Positions 34,346 through 42,688 of a DNA stretch of 49,208 nucleotides are shown here, in pieces. Position 1 is the stretch's first letter. Every line of letters starts with the position of its first letter. The stretch spans positions 1-49,208 of the forward strand of contig JAFSUP010000088.1 in the NCBI GenBank assembly GCA_017445205.1, given 5' to 3'. Below the pieces are notes generated by a model. That model saw only the letters and a list, made by a program, of their open reading frames with translations. It made no database searches and was not told where the DNA came from. The position numbers and the translations under genes were made by a program. Source of the DNA: Synergistaceae bacterium (GTDB taxonomy: Bacteria > Synergistota > Synergistia > Synergistales > Aminobacteriaceae).

Positions 34346-34380
34346 AATAAGGAATGAGAAATTTTTTAATCCCTCATTCC
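34346..34380 (-). terminator. Intrinsic terminator after the EF-G-like gene
   Basis: On the - strand GGAATGAG (34373-34380) pairs with CTCATTCC (34351-34358) and is followed by TTATTTTTG. It lies 17 bp after the EF-G-like stop and just before the solute-binding gene. The stem sequence (AGGAATGAG) resembles a heptamer unit. Confidence 0.75.
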
Positions 34381-34397
34381 CAAAATCTTCATTAAAA

Positions 34398-36416
34398 TTA
34401 TTCTTCGTCTTCGTCTTCTTTTTTGTGAGCGGCGATGACTTTCTTTGCAATGTCGCCCGGAACTTCTTCATAGTGCGAATATTCCATTGAGAACGTTCCT
34501 TCGCCCGAGGTCATTGAACGCAAGATTATCGCGTAACGGAACATCTCCGCGAGCGGGCACTGCGCTTTGACAACTTGCAATTTCCCATGGCCTTCCATTC
34601 CCATGATACGGCCGCGTCGTGAGTTAAAGTCGCCCATAACGTCGCCCATGAATCTTTCAGGCACTGTAACTTCGACGTCCATAACCGGCTCAAGCAAAAC
34701 TGGGTTCGCGTCCATGATTCCTTTCTTGAATGAAAGTCTTGTCGCGAGTTTGAACGACATTTCGGAGCTAACAACGTCGTGATAAGAACCGTAGTAAAGT
34801 TCCGCGCTGAAGTCCACGACCGGGAAGCCTGCTAACGGGCCTGCGACCATGTATTCACGAAGTCCTTTTTCAACCGCGGGGATAAAGTTTCGCGGCACTG
34901 CTCCGCCGACAACACTGTCTATAAATTCAAAGCCCGCGCCGCGCTCTAACGGTCTGTAACGAATATAAACGTCTCCATACTGACCATGACCGCCGGACTG
35001 TTTCTTGTGTTTGCCTTGAGCTTCGGACATTTTGCGAATAGTTTCACGGTACGGAACCTGCGGAGTCTTTGTATCGAGGTCAACGCCGTAACGCTCTTTC
35101 ATTTTCGCAAGAACTATATCAATGTGCATATCGCCCATGCCTGAAAGAACATTATCGCGGGTCTCTGCGTTCTTCTCGAATGTCAGCGAGCGATCTTCTT
35201 CGAGGATTTTTGAAATCGCGTTGCCTAATTTATCTTCGTCGGCTCTGGTCTTTGCGATAACAGCGACGCTATAAACCGGTTTCGGGAACTCAATATGCGG
35301 GAACTTTGCCGAAAATCCGCCCTTAGTCGCGAGCGTGTGGCCGACTTTCGCGCTTTGAAGTTTTGGAATTGCTACGATGTCACCCGCAATGACTTCTTTA
35401 ACGTCTTTGCCGTCTTTGCCCGTCATTAATTTGAAAGAGCTGATTCTTTCTTCTTCGCCTTTGTTGACGTTGTAAATATTCGTGCCTTCACTTGAAAGTT
35501 TTCCAGAGTAAACGCGAATGAAAGAAAGTTTTCCGACAAAAGCGTCAGCCATGACTTTGAAGCACAAAGCCGAGAACGGAGCGTCAAGTTTCGGCTCAAC
35601 CATGACTTTATTATCACCGTCAAAGGCTTCAATGGCTCCAATATCGACAGGCGACGGGAAGTAATCCGCCACGAAGTCCATGAACTCATTAACGCCGATG
35701 TTCATTGTTGAAGACGTCGCGAACACGGGCATAATTCGCTTTGCGGCAATGGCTTTTTTCAAAGTTCGTTCAATGTCGGCTTCGGCGATTGTTTCGCCTT
35801 CGAGATACTTCTCCATTAATTCGTCGTCCATTTCGACGGCGGCTTCGATTAACGCTTCTTTAGCGTCCGAGTCTTCGCCTTTAAGAACGTCAGTAACGCC
35901 GCTGAACTTGTCTGCTGAACCTATAGGCAGGAACACAGGCAGAGCGTTTTGAGAGAATTGCGATTTAATGTCTTCAAGGACTTTATCAAAGTCGGCGTTC
36001 TCACGATCCATTTTTGAAATCACAAACGCGACTGGCGCATTATGATGGCTCGCATATTCCCAAGCGCGGCTAGTTTGAACTTCGATGCCGCCGACAGCAC
36101 TGACTAAAATTACGGCTGTGTCTGCAACTCTGATAGCTGCGCTCATTTCGCCAGTGAAGTCAGCATAGCCGGGAGCGTCAAGAACGTAGAAAGTTTTGCC
36201 TTTGCGTTCAAACGTCATTAAAGAAGTGCTGATGGAAATATTTCGTTTTTGTTCTTCGGATTGGAAATCGCTGACAGTGTTACCATTTTCTACAGAACCC
36301 ATGCGGGTTATATTGCCGTTGTCGAAGAGCATAGCTTCGGCGAAAGAAGTTTTGCCTGCTCCTCCGTGCGCACATAATGCGAAGCTCCTTGTGTCTTCGG
36401 GTTTACGTGCCCCCAT
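34398..36416 (-). CDS. EF-G-like translational GTPase paralogue with altered GTPase motifs
   Basis: A 672-aa five-domain protein of the EF-G paralogue (FusA2-like) group. G1 is AHGGAGKTS instead of AHVDAGKTT. G3 is DAPGYADF, so Tyr stands where EF-G has the catalytic His. G4 is ISKMDRE, so Ser replaces Asn in NKMD. Domain II, III, IV (GGHGQYGDVYIRYRP) and V (DVVSSEMSFKLATRLSFKKGIM in part) are all recognisable. These paralogues bind ribosomes in some species but their role is not settled. The start ATG at 36416 has GGGAAGG upstream and a TATAAT at 36472-36477 on the - strand. The repeat locus D lies just behind that promoter. Confidence 0.9.
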   Translation of the reverse strand: MGARKPEDTRSFALCAHGGAGKTSFAEAMLFDNGNITRMGSVENGNTVSDFQSEEQKRNISISTSLMTFERKGKTFYVLDAPGYADFTGEMSAAIRVADTAVILVSAVGGIEVQTSRAWEYASHHNAPVAFVISKMDRENADFDKVLEDIKSQFSQNALPVFLPIGSADKFSGVTDVLKGEDSDAKEALIEAAVEMDDELMEKYLEGETIAEADIERTLKKAIAAKRIMPVFATSSTMNIGVNEFMDFVADYFPSPVDIGAIEAFDGDNKVMVEPKLDAPFSALCFKVMADAFVGKLSFIRVYSGKLSSEGTNIYNVNKGEEERISSFKLMTGKDGKDVKEVIAGDIVAIPKLQSAKVGHTLATKGGFSAKFPHIEFPKPVYSVAVIAKTRADEDKLGNAISKILEEDRSLTFEKNAETRDNVLSGMGDMHIDIVLAKMKERYGVDLDTKTPQVPYRETIRKMSEAQGKHKKQSGGHGQYGDVYIRYRPLERGAGFEFIDSVVGGAVPRNFIPAVEKGLREYMVAGPLAGFPVVDFSAELYYGSYHDVVSSEMSFKLATRLSFKKGIMDANPVLLEPVMDVEVTVPERFMGDVMGDFNSRRGRIMGMEGHGKLQVVKAQCPLAEMFRYAIILRSMTSGEGTFSMEYSHYEEVPGDIAKKVIAAHKKEDEDEE

Positions 36417-36490
36417 TTGAAAAACACCTTCCCTTGTAATTTTTAATTATTGTGAAATTTTGATTTTCTTAATTATAGCGTAAAAGAGAC

Positions 36491-36581
36491 AATTAGGAAT
36501 TAGGAGTTAGGAAGTAGGAAGTACAAACAACAATCGCGACAAAAAAACTTTCTACTTTCTCCTTCCTCATTCCTACTTGCC
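36491..36581. repeat. Heptamer repeat locus D: inverted pair (4 + 4 units)
   Basis: TTAGGAA, TTAGGAG, TTAGGAA, GTAGGAA (36493-36520), about 29 bp of spacer with TCGCGA, then TTTCTAC, TTTCTCC, TTCCTCA, TTCCTAC (36549-36576) and TTG. The second arm is more diverged. Outer boundaries are CAATTAGGAA on + and CAAGTAGGAA on -. It fills the gap between the double-receiver gene and the EF-G-like promoter. Confidence 0.88.
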
Positions 36582-36584
36582 TTT

Positions 36585-37277
36585 TCACGCGTCGAAGAAG
36601 TTTTGAATAATTCCTTTAATTTCACCAAGCGGCAATGTCTTTAACATGTGGCCTTGAGGTTTCAGAGCTTCGATTTTCTCAATGCTGCTTGCGTCGGTCT
36701 TGGCCGTCAGGAACATAACCGGAATTTCAGCGGTCGCAGGGTCTGCACGAAGAGCTTCGAGGACTTGTGGGCCGTTCATTTCGGGCATTTCGTAATCGAG
36801 CAAAATCAGATCCGGTTTAACTCGCGCTAAAATTTTCAAAGCGTTTGCTCCTCCGTTTGCGGGCAAAACTTTGTAGGAAGTGCTGAGACCTTCTCGCAAA
36901 GTGCGAATCATAACCGCGTCATCGTCAACAAGTAAAATAGTTTTCATGTTACCTCCGTTATTTTGTGTAAGTTCTGAAAGTTTTGTGCGAATTTCGTTAG
37001 CGTTGAAAGGCTTCACGAAAAATTCCGCTTCTGTAAATTTATCTTTAGCTGTGTCAATTTCAGCTTGATTCCCAAGTAAAAAAATTTTTGAATTTCTAAC
37101 GGCGCCGGTTCGTTCGGTGCTTTCAAGTCCAGCGAGATTTACTAAAATAATTTTTGGAATTGAAACTTCATCAGTCGAACGCGCTCGCGTAATCTCGAAA
37201 GTATCAGCGAGATTTTTAATTAACATGTCCGCAGCCATTGACGGCCTGTCGCTGATATATAAAATTTTTGGTTTCAT
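36585..37277 (-). CDS. Double-receiver response regulator with an internal translation start
   Basis: A 230-aa protein. Residues 1-105 form a degenerate receiver: the beta1 acidic pair is replaced (ILYISDRPS) and no phospho-Asp is at the usual place (IILVNLAG), while a Lys-Pro (FVKPFN) survives. Residues 111-230 form a canonical receiver with DDD (118-120), Asp161 (ILLDYEMPEMNG), Thr (VMFLTAKTD) and Lys (MLKTLP). At the junction a GGAGGT sits 4-5 nt before the ATG of residue 111 (36945-36947), so a stand-alone second receiver is probably also made. The gene lies downstream of the large hybrid kinase (gap 58 bp) and likely works with its HPt. Confidence 0.88.
   Translation of the reverse strand: MKPKILYISDRPSMAADMLIKNLADTFEITRARSTDEVSIPKIILVNLAGLESTERTGAVRNSKIFLLGNQAEIDTAKDKFTEAEFFVKPFNANEIRTKLSELTQNNGGNMKTILLVDDDAVMIRTLREGLSTSYKVLPANGGANALKILARVKPDLILLDYEMPEMNGPQVLEALRADPATAEIPVMFLTAKTDASSIEKIEALKPQGHMLKTLPLGEIKGIIQNFFDA
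36945..36956 (-). promoter_or_regulatory. Internal SD and ATG within the double-receiver gene
   Basis: GGAGGTAACATG on the - strand, in frame with the upstream receiver (coding Gly-Gly-Asn-Met). It would start a 120-aa CheY-like receiver MKTILLVDDD. Spacing is short but GGAGGT pairing is strong. Confidence 0.6.
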
Positions 37278-37318
37278 TTTTTATCTTCAAACTCTCCTTT
37301 CATTTTAATTTTTTTAAC

Positions 37319-37342
37319 TTCCTACTTCCTAATTCCTACTTG
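37319..37342 (-). repeat. Heptamer repeat locus E (3 units), provides the stop codon of the hybrid kinase
   Basis: On the - strand it reads CAAGTAGGAATTAGGAAGTA and on. The TAG of the first unit (37336-37338) is the in-frame stop of the upstream kinase gene, whose last residues are KDK. Units on + are 37319-37325, 37326-37332, 37333-37339. Confidence 0.9.
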
Positions 37343-40300
37343 TCTTTCAAAGCTTCTTCGAGGCCGGCCCAGTCTGCACCGTCGGCACAAGTTGCAATTA
37401 AATTAAACTTCTCTGCTTCGTCGTCAGGGATTCGATATTCGCGCAACATTGCAACAATCCCGTCTATAGAGTCGCTGTCGAACATCGCGGCAAATTCTTT
37501 GATTGCTTCATAGGCTTCGTGAAGTCGCTCTACTGAAATTAATTCGGCGTTGTCGTCCTGTTTATAAAGCGGCGCGAGCCTTTCGAGATAGATTTTGTAA
37601 TTATTCAAAAGTTCCGGAGTCAGGTCTTGAATAGAGGCGACGTCGTGATTATTGCCGCAGTCTTCGAGATAAGCCGCCTGCGCAGAAAGCTCTGACGCTC
37701 CTATTAATCTTGCTGAACTCTTTAGAGCGTGAACTTTAATTGTGTAATTATGAATGTCTTCTTCTTTGAAAAATTTTTCAATGTCGCGAAGATTATTATT
37801 AATTGAGTTCCAGAACTGTTGAAGAGTCTTCGCTAAAATTTCTTCTGTTGCGCAATTCTTAATTGCTTCGGAATAACTCAAGCCCTCAGTGTGAGAATAA
37901 AATTCTCGAAGCTCTGATTGAGTTTCAGTTTCGTCATCTGAATCGTCAGGAGCTGTCTTATCCTGCAAAATTATTTTTTCTTGCGGGAGATATTTTATTA
38001 AAGTTGCTTCGAGCGTAGGGCCTTCGACGGGTTTAGAAAGATAATCCGTGAATCCTTCTTCGAGATATTTATTTCGCGCTCCGCTTACGGCGTCGGCAGT
38101 CAGACATATAAAAGGCGTATCGACGTTCAAGCCGTCAAGTTGCGCTTTTATGTTATTCATCGTTTGAGTGCCGTCCATTTGAGGCATTCGCTGATCCATG
38201 AGAATTAAATCATATTTCGATTTTTGAGTTAGCTCAATCGCTTGCGCTCCGCTCTTGGCCGTTTCAAGTTGGATTTCAGTTTTGCTCAAAAGTCCTTCGA
38301 TTACAGTCAAGTTCATGTCCGTGTCATCAACGACAAGAACACTAGCTTCAGGCGCTTTGAAAGATTCGTGATAGGCTTTCATGTTGTGAACATAACGATC
38401 GAACTTGTCATGGAAGTTGCCGATGGGGTCTTCTGAAGTTATCCTTTGCGGCAAGAAAATTACAAAAGTCGAGCCTTCGCCATAAACGCTTTCAACGTCA
38501 ATTTCACCGTGCATAAGCTGAAGCAAGTTTTGCGTGATTGAAAGTCCAAGCCCCGTGCCTTCGACAGTGTTATTTTGAACGAGGTCAACACGCTCAAATT
38601 TTTTGAACAACTTCGGGAGGTCTTCTTCTTTAATTCCGATCCCTGTATCTTGAACTTTGAAGACAAGATTAACGATTCCGCGTCCTGTTTCGTTGTAAAT
38701 CTTTTCACCAGACACTGTCAAAGACACACTGCCTTCGTGAGTATATTTAACCGCGTTATTCAAGATATTTGTAACAACCTGACGCACTCGAACTTCATCG
38801 CCGTAAAGACAATCCGGAAGCGTCTCATCAACTTTGACATTAAATTTCAAATCTTTCTGACGCGCTTTGAAGATTATCATGTTAGTAACGTCATTAAGAA
38901 CGGAACTTAATTTATAATCGCTCTCCGCAATTTCCATTTTGCCAGCTTCGATTTTAGAAAAGTCGAGAATGTCATTAATTATAGAAAGAAGATTTTTGCC
39001 GGCACTCTCGACGTTTCGGGCATAAGTCGTGATACTATCGCTTTTGCTCTCACGGATTATCATTTCGTTCATGCCTAAGACGGCGGTAATAGGCGTTCGG
39101 ATTTCGTGAGACATGTTCGCGAGAAATTCGCTCTTGGCCGAATTAGCTTTGCGTGCCTGCTGCATAGCGTTTTGAGCAAGTTCGAGGGCTTCTTCAAGTT
39201 GTTCGCTGCGTTCTTGCTGTTCGCGATAAAGCCGAGTGGTGTCGGCAACAAGAATAATATAAAATCCCGGATTGACCGCGTAAAAATTAAATTGCTTGTA
39301 AAAAATTTTGCCTTCGATTGAGCAGGCTATATTGACTTCGTAAATAGAATTTTTTTGAGTTCCAAAGGCGATAGCGTCCTGTGAAAGCGAATCGGCCATC
39401 GCGTGAATTTGTTCTTCGGTGCCGTGCAAAATCGGAACAATCTCTTCGTTAATGTAAGAGCTGAAAGTTTCATGCAAGAGTTTTGGTAAAATGCTGCCTT
39501 CCTGCAAATCCTCGCTAACCGTAATATGATAACTGCCTATGGCCATGTAAGCTATCATTTCAAATTGTCGCGCGAGAATTTTATCTACGATTGTTTGATA
39601 GACTTTTGAATTATTGCACTCGCGTTCGCTTATGAAGGCTACGATATGACCGGTTACGGGGTTACGCGTCATGATTGCGGCGAACTCGACGTAACAAATA
39701 TTTCCGTTTTCGCGTCTTGAAAGAAGAACTTGCCTGCTAGTAACGCGTCCTTTTATGTAAATGTCAATTAAATTGTCGGTGTTGAAAGTTTCAAGGAGTT
39801 TTTTTCGTTCGATAAAGTTAATATAATTTCGTGCGCGCTTGTTCATGAATTCAGAGAAAACAGTTTGATTACTATCAGAGCTAAAGAGGTCGCGGCCTTT
39901 AACTTCTTCAAGAATATCGAGAGTCAGATTTACGCGGAATATTCCCAAAGTTAGTTTGTCATGATGATAAAAATTTTGTCCGATAGAGTCATAACTAGAT
40001 CTGACTTTAGTTTCCATATTTTTAAACAGCGTGATATCTTCGAACGTCAGATATATATAATTTTTGTTTCCCACAGTCAGAAAAGCATAATGGACTTTGC
40101 ACCAGATAATATTATTTTTAGCTGTGATTTTTCTAATTTGAATCTGTTTAGATTTATCCGGTGCCTCATGATTTTCTAGTATATATTGCACGACTGGCCA
40201 ATCGTCCGGATAAATAACTTCGCGAAAGTCGCCAGCCTCGTTAAATCGAGTTATATTTTCTGGAGTATCTTCCATCATTTTCGCATATTCGGGCGATACA

Positions 40301-40446
40301 TAAACGGCTTCATGCTTGCCATTGTCGCGCAAAAGAATAAGGATTGCGCTGTTGCCTAACTGCGTTATAGTCTCAAAAAGATTTTTTTCTGCTTCTGACT
40401 GTACCGACGGGTCAGACAGAAGAGTATTCTGTTGAGAGTGGCACAT
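37336..40446 (-). CDS. Cytosolic PAS hybrid histidine kinase with REC and HPt
   Basis: A 1036-aa soluble kinase without membrane helices. Sensor modules: a PAS-like region at ~25-140 (SPEYAKMMEDTPENI, VIYPDDWPVV, ITAKNNIIWCKVHY) and a second PAS-like/variable region at ~160-405. A coiled linker then leads to HisKA with His447 (SHEIRTPIT). The ATPase has DTGIGI and GTGLGLSI; a receiver (LILMDQRMPQMDG) and an HPt (VHALKSSARLIGA) follow. From HisKA to HPt it is closely similar to the kinase at 8414-10708, including the linker (NFHDKFD, compare NFHEKFE). SD AAGGAG about 12 nt upstream of the ATG. The stop codon comes from repeat locus E. Confidence 0.92.
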   Translation of the reverse strand: MCHSQQNTLLSDPSVQSEAEKNLFETITQLGNSAILILLRDNGKHEAVYVSPEYAKMMEDTPENITRFNEAGDFREVIYPDDWPVVQYILENHEAPDKSKQIQIRKITAKNNIIWCKVHYAFLTVGNKNYIYLTFEDITLFKNMETKVRSSYDSIGQNFYHHDKLTLGIFRVNLTLDILEEVKGRDLFSSDSNQTVFSEFMNKRARNYINFIERKKLLETFNTDNLIDIYIKGRVTSRQVLLSRRENGNICYVEFAAIMTRNPVTGHIVAFISERECNNSKVYQTIVDKILARQFEMIAYMAIGSYHITVSEDLQEGSILPKLLHETFSSYINEEIVPILHGTEEQIHAMADSLSQDAIAFGTQKNSIYEVNIACSIEGKIFYKQFNFYAVNPGFYIILVADTTRLYREQQERSEQLEEALELAQNAMQQARKANSAKSEFLANMSHEIRTPITAVLGMNEMIIRESKSDSITTYARNVESAGKNLLSIINDILDFSKIEAGKMEIAESDYKLSSVLNDVTNMIIFKARQKDLKFNVKVDETLPDCLYGDEVRVRQVVTNILNNAVKYTHEGSVSLTVSGEKIYNETGRGIVNLVFKVQDTGIGIKEEDLPKLFKKFERVDLVQNNTVEGTGLGLSITQNLLQLMHGEIDVESVYGEGSTFVIFLPQRITSEDPIGNFHDKFDRYVHNMKAYHESFKAPEASVLVVDDTDMNLTVIEGLLSKTEIQLETAKSGAQAIELTQKSKYDLILMDQRMPQMDGTQTMNNIKAQLDGLNVDTPFICLTADAVSGARNKYLEEGFTDYLSKPVEGPTLEATLIKYLPQEKIILQDKTAPDDSDDETETQSELREFYSHTEGLSYSEAIKNCATEEILAKTLQQFWNSINNNLRDIEKFFKEEDIHNYTIKVHALKSSARLIGASELSAQAAYLEDCGNNHDVASIQDLTPELLNNYKIYLERLAPLYKQDDNAELISVERLHEAYEAIKEFAAMFDSDSIDGIVAMLREYRIPDDEAEKFNLIATCADGADWAGLEEALKDK

Positions 40447-40495
40447 AAAAAATAAAAACTCCTTTTATAATTTGAGAAATGATGAATAATTATAC

Positions 40496-40551
40496 AATTA
40501 GGAGTGAGAAGTTGAGGAGTGAAAAAATCCTAATTCCTAACTCTTAACTGT
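40496..40551. repeat. Heptamer repeat locus H: inverted pair; stop codon donor for the aminotransferase
   Basis: Arm 1 (+): TTAGGAG, TGAGAAG, TTGAGGAG (40498-40519). After a short A-run, arm 2 read on the - strand gives CAGTTAAGAGTTAGGAATTA. The TAG at 40537-40539 (- strand) ends the aminotransferase gene, so its last residues VKS are coded by the repeat. The arms can form an imperfect hairpin in the gap before the hybrid kinase. Confidence 0.85.
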
Positions 40552-41622
40552 TTTTTTAATAATGTTCATGCCTTTTCTTACAAGTTCGTCATCAGCTTGG
40601 CTACCCATGTGTCCAATTCTAAAAACTTTCCCTGCGAGTTTGCCGTAATTGCCTCCGACCGCGAGGCCCTGTTCACGAAGTTTTGAATCAAATTCGGGCC
40701 ACAAAAATTTTTCAGGGACATAAAACGCCGTTACGGTTGGTGAAGAAAATTTTTCGTCACGTGGAAATAGTTTCAGCCCTATCTCGCGTCCAAGCTCCCT
40801 GCATAATCTCGCAGCGCGTTCATGACGTTCGATTGCGTTTTCAAGTCCTTCGTTCATGATTTTTAAAAGCGAAATGTTAAGAGCTTTCATAGCGTGCCAA
40901 TCGTGAGTATAAGGCATGAATTTTTTATTTTCGACGTCGCGCCAATCTTTGAAAGCTTCATAGCCGGAGTAGTTCACGCTCTCGATGACGTCCCAAGCAC
41001 GTTTTGAAATTGTCGCGATTGAAAGCGAAGGCGTCAGCGATAAAACTTTTTGGCTTCCCCAAAGTCCTATGTCGATTTCGGCCTCGTCAACGTCGAGCGC
41101 TTCCCCGCCGGCGCTTGCTACAAAGTCAACAACGAACAACGCGCCGACTTCGTGAGCAATTTTGCCAATTTCTTTCAAGCATGGTGTAAGCGTGCCTGAA
41201 GGTGTTTCACAATGAACAGCGGTTATGACTTTGGGAGAAAATTTTTTCGCGTGTTCATAAATTTTTTCCGGCTCTGGAACTGAATCATAATCGAAAGCGC
41301 AAACTTCAGCTTCAGCTCCGAAAGTTTTAGCCATGTCCGCAAAGCCTTCGCCAAAAAGTCCGGACGAGACGGCCAAAATTTTTTCTCCCCCCTTGAGAGT
41401 GCATTTTAGCGAAGCCCACAAAATTGACATAGCTTCGCCGGAAGTGATTGTGATGTCGTTATTCGTGTGAAGAATTTTTTGAATTAAGATTTGATTTTCG
41501 TGATAGAGATTAAAAAATTCGTCTTCTAAATCCGAGCTTGCGAAATCAAAATCCCAAGCCTTGCGAACGTCTTCAGGAACGCTCACGGGGCCGGGAACTA
41601 GTCCGACTTTGTAAAATTCCAC
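40537..41622 (-). CDS. Class V aminotransferase (serine-pyruvate / alanine-glyoxylate type)
   Basis: A 361-aa PLP enzyme of fold type I. The start VGLVPGPVSVPEDV is the 'GPGPV.V...V' pattern. ITSGEAMSILWASL binds the phosphate, VVDFVASAGGEALDVDEAEIDIG (read as VVDFVASAGG) holds the PLP-pyridine Asp, and GSQKVLSLTPSL contains the Schiff-base Lys. The substrate-binding Arg region near FRIGHMG is C-terminal. Relatives act on serine, alanine, aspartate (phosphonate pathways) or glyoxylate; the exact reaction is open. GTG start at 41622 with AAGGAG upstream; it overlaps the preceding gene by 25 bp, which implies coupling. Confidence 0.9.
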   Translation of the reverse strand: MEFYKVGLVPGPVSVPEDVRKAWDFDFASSDLEDEFFNLYHENQILIQKILHTNNDITITSGEAMSILWASLKCTLKGGEKILAVSSGLFGEGFADMAKTFGAEAEVCAFDYDSVPEPEKIYEHAKKFSPKVITAVHCETPSGTLTPCLKEIGKIAHEVGALFVVDFVASAGGEALDVDEAEIDIGLWGSQKVLSLTPSLSIATISKRAWDVIESVNYSGYEAFKDWRDVENKKFMPYTHDWHAMKALNISLLKIMNEGLENAIERHERAARLCRELGREIGLKLFPRDEKFSSPTVTAFYVPEKFLWPEFDSKLREQGLAVGGNYGKLAGKVFRIGHMGSQADDELVRKGMNIIKKTVKS

Positions 41623-42098
41623 GATGATAATATCTCCTTTGCGATTGAGATTAGCTCTTCTTGATTAAGTGAAGAACTTTCTAAATTAAGAATGACATTA
41701 TCATCGACTTGAATGGCAAGTGCAAGCGGCAAATGTGTCGGAGACCGACTGTCGGATTGATTTTCTAAAATTGCTTTGTGGTTTTCGATTTCAAGAATTT
41801 TATATTCAGCTCCCGGAAATAATTTTTTAGAGTCGTCAACGTTTGCCGGGATATAAAGATTTTCTGTGCCTTTGCCTTCGGTCCAAATAATTTCAAGAAC
41901 GCCACGCGGAGATTCTCGTTCGTAAGTTCGATAGACGACTTGCCCTAAATCTTCGGAATTTGCGCTTGGGATTAAAGGCTGAATAAATTCGCTTTTTAAT
42001 TTCCAGTTTGCAAGCTCCGACTGGCAGTCGGCCTCCGACGCAAAACACAAATTTGAAATTATGAAAGCGAAAATTAAAATCAAAAATTTTTTTTTCAT
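41598..42098 (-). CDS. Exported protein of unknown function
   Basis: A 166-aa protein with a signal peptide (1-20, ending NLCFA-SE). The mature part is mixed alpha/beta with a possible disulphide-free core (one Cys at DCQSE) and a segment VVYRTYERESPRGVLEIIWTEG that looks like antiparallel strands. No family is recognised. The SD comes from repeat locus F (TTAGGAAGTAAAAATG). It lies between DUF4416 and the aminotransferase, overlapping the latter by 25 bp. Confidence 0.75.
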   Translation of the reverse strand: MKKKFLILIFAFIISNLCFASEADCQSELANWKLKSEFIQPLIPSANSEDLGQVVYRTYERESPRGVLEIIWTEGKGTENLYIPANVDDSKKLFPGAEYKILEIENHKAILENQSDSRSPTHLPLALAIQVDDNVILNLESSSLNQEELISIAKEILSSWNFTKSD

Positions 42099-42104
42099 TT
42101 TTAC

Positions 42105-42128
42105 TTCCTAACTCCTAATTCCTACTTG
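42105..42128 (-). repeat. Heptamer repeat locus F (3 units): stop codon of one gene and SD of the next
   Basis: On the - strand CAAGTAGGAATTAGGAGTTA continues as GGAAGTAAAAATG. The TAG at 42122-42124 terminates the DUF4416 gene, and AGGA (42106-42109) is placed to serve as SD for the ATG at 42096-42098. The repeat fills the whole 23-bp gap. Confidence 0.92.
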
Positions 42129-42619
42129 ACTTCTTGAAGCCACATGCGGCGGACTTGTGTTAAAAATTCGTCATAAACTCCGCTGGCGAAATCTGGGAAA
42201 GTATAATCGAAGCTCTGCCATTTTTTGAAACGATAGCGCAAAGTTACTTCACCGAAAATTCCGTCGCGTAAATAAATTCTGTGCGCGTGGTCTTTAGTTG
42301 AAGCTAAAACTAATCTTGCTCCGTCTACATAGCCCGGGTCGATGTTCACTGCGCGAATTGGCTCGCGGCTCTTGGCCTCGATTTTTATTGCGGCGTGTTT
42401 CCAGTCGACTAATTCGCCCGCGTCAAAAAGTCCCGGGAAGCATACAAAAGTTCTAATTAAATTCGGTGCGATTTCGTGATAATAATCCGTCTTATCGAAC
42501 GGAACGGGCTCTGAAAAAATTTCCGGCCGTCCCCAAAGTTTAGAAAGTTCATCAACGCTCCAATTTAATAATTCTTCGTTGGGATATAAAATTCCTGCGA
42601 TTAATTTTACTCGCGGCAA
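42122..42619 (-). CDS. DUF4416 family protein
   Basis: A 165-aa protein matching DUF4416 across its length: KLIAGILYPNEELL at the start, then EPVPFDKTDYYHEIA, the central R.VNIDPGYVDGARLVLASTKDHAHRIYL, GIFGEVTLRYRF, and YTFPDFASGVYDEF. The function is unknown. TTG start at 42619 with AGGAGAG upstream. The last codons and stop (VK then TAG) lie in repeat locus F. Confidence 0.9.
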   Translation of the reverse strand: MPRVKLIAGILYPNEELLNWSVDELSKLWGRPEIFSEPVPFDKTDYYHEIAPNLIRTFVCFPGLFDAGELVDWKHAAIKIEAKSREPIRAVNIDPGYVDGARLVLASTKDHAHRIYLRDGIFGEVTLRYRFKKWQSFDYTFPDFASGVYDEFLTQVRRMWLQEVK

Positions 42620-42651
42620 AATAAAATTCTCTCCTAAAATTAAAACTGTAA

Positions 42652-42667
42652 TTAGAAATTAGGAGAT
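42652..42667 (+). repeat. Degenerate heptamer repeat (2 units)
   Basis: ATTAGAAATTAGGAGA at the 5' side of the DUF4416 gene resembles two heptamer units (TTAGAAA, TTAGGAG). It is too short to be certain. Confidence 0.45.
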
Positions 42668-42688
42668 TAATATAGCACAAAAAATTTT

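Noticed and set aside
36585..37277. Frameshift or assembly error joining two receiver genes
   Set aside because: The frame is continuous without a stop and the SD at the junction explains the two-part nature; treated as a real fusion with an internal start.
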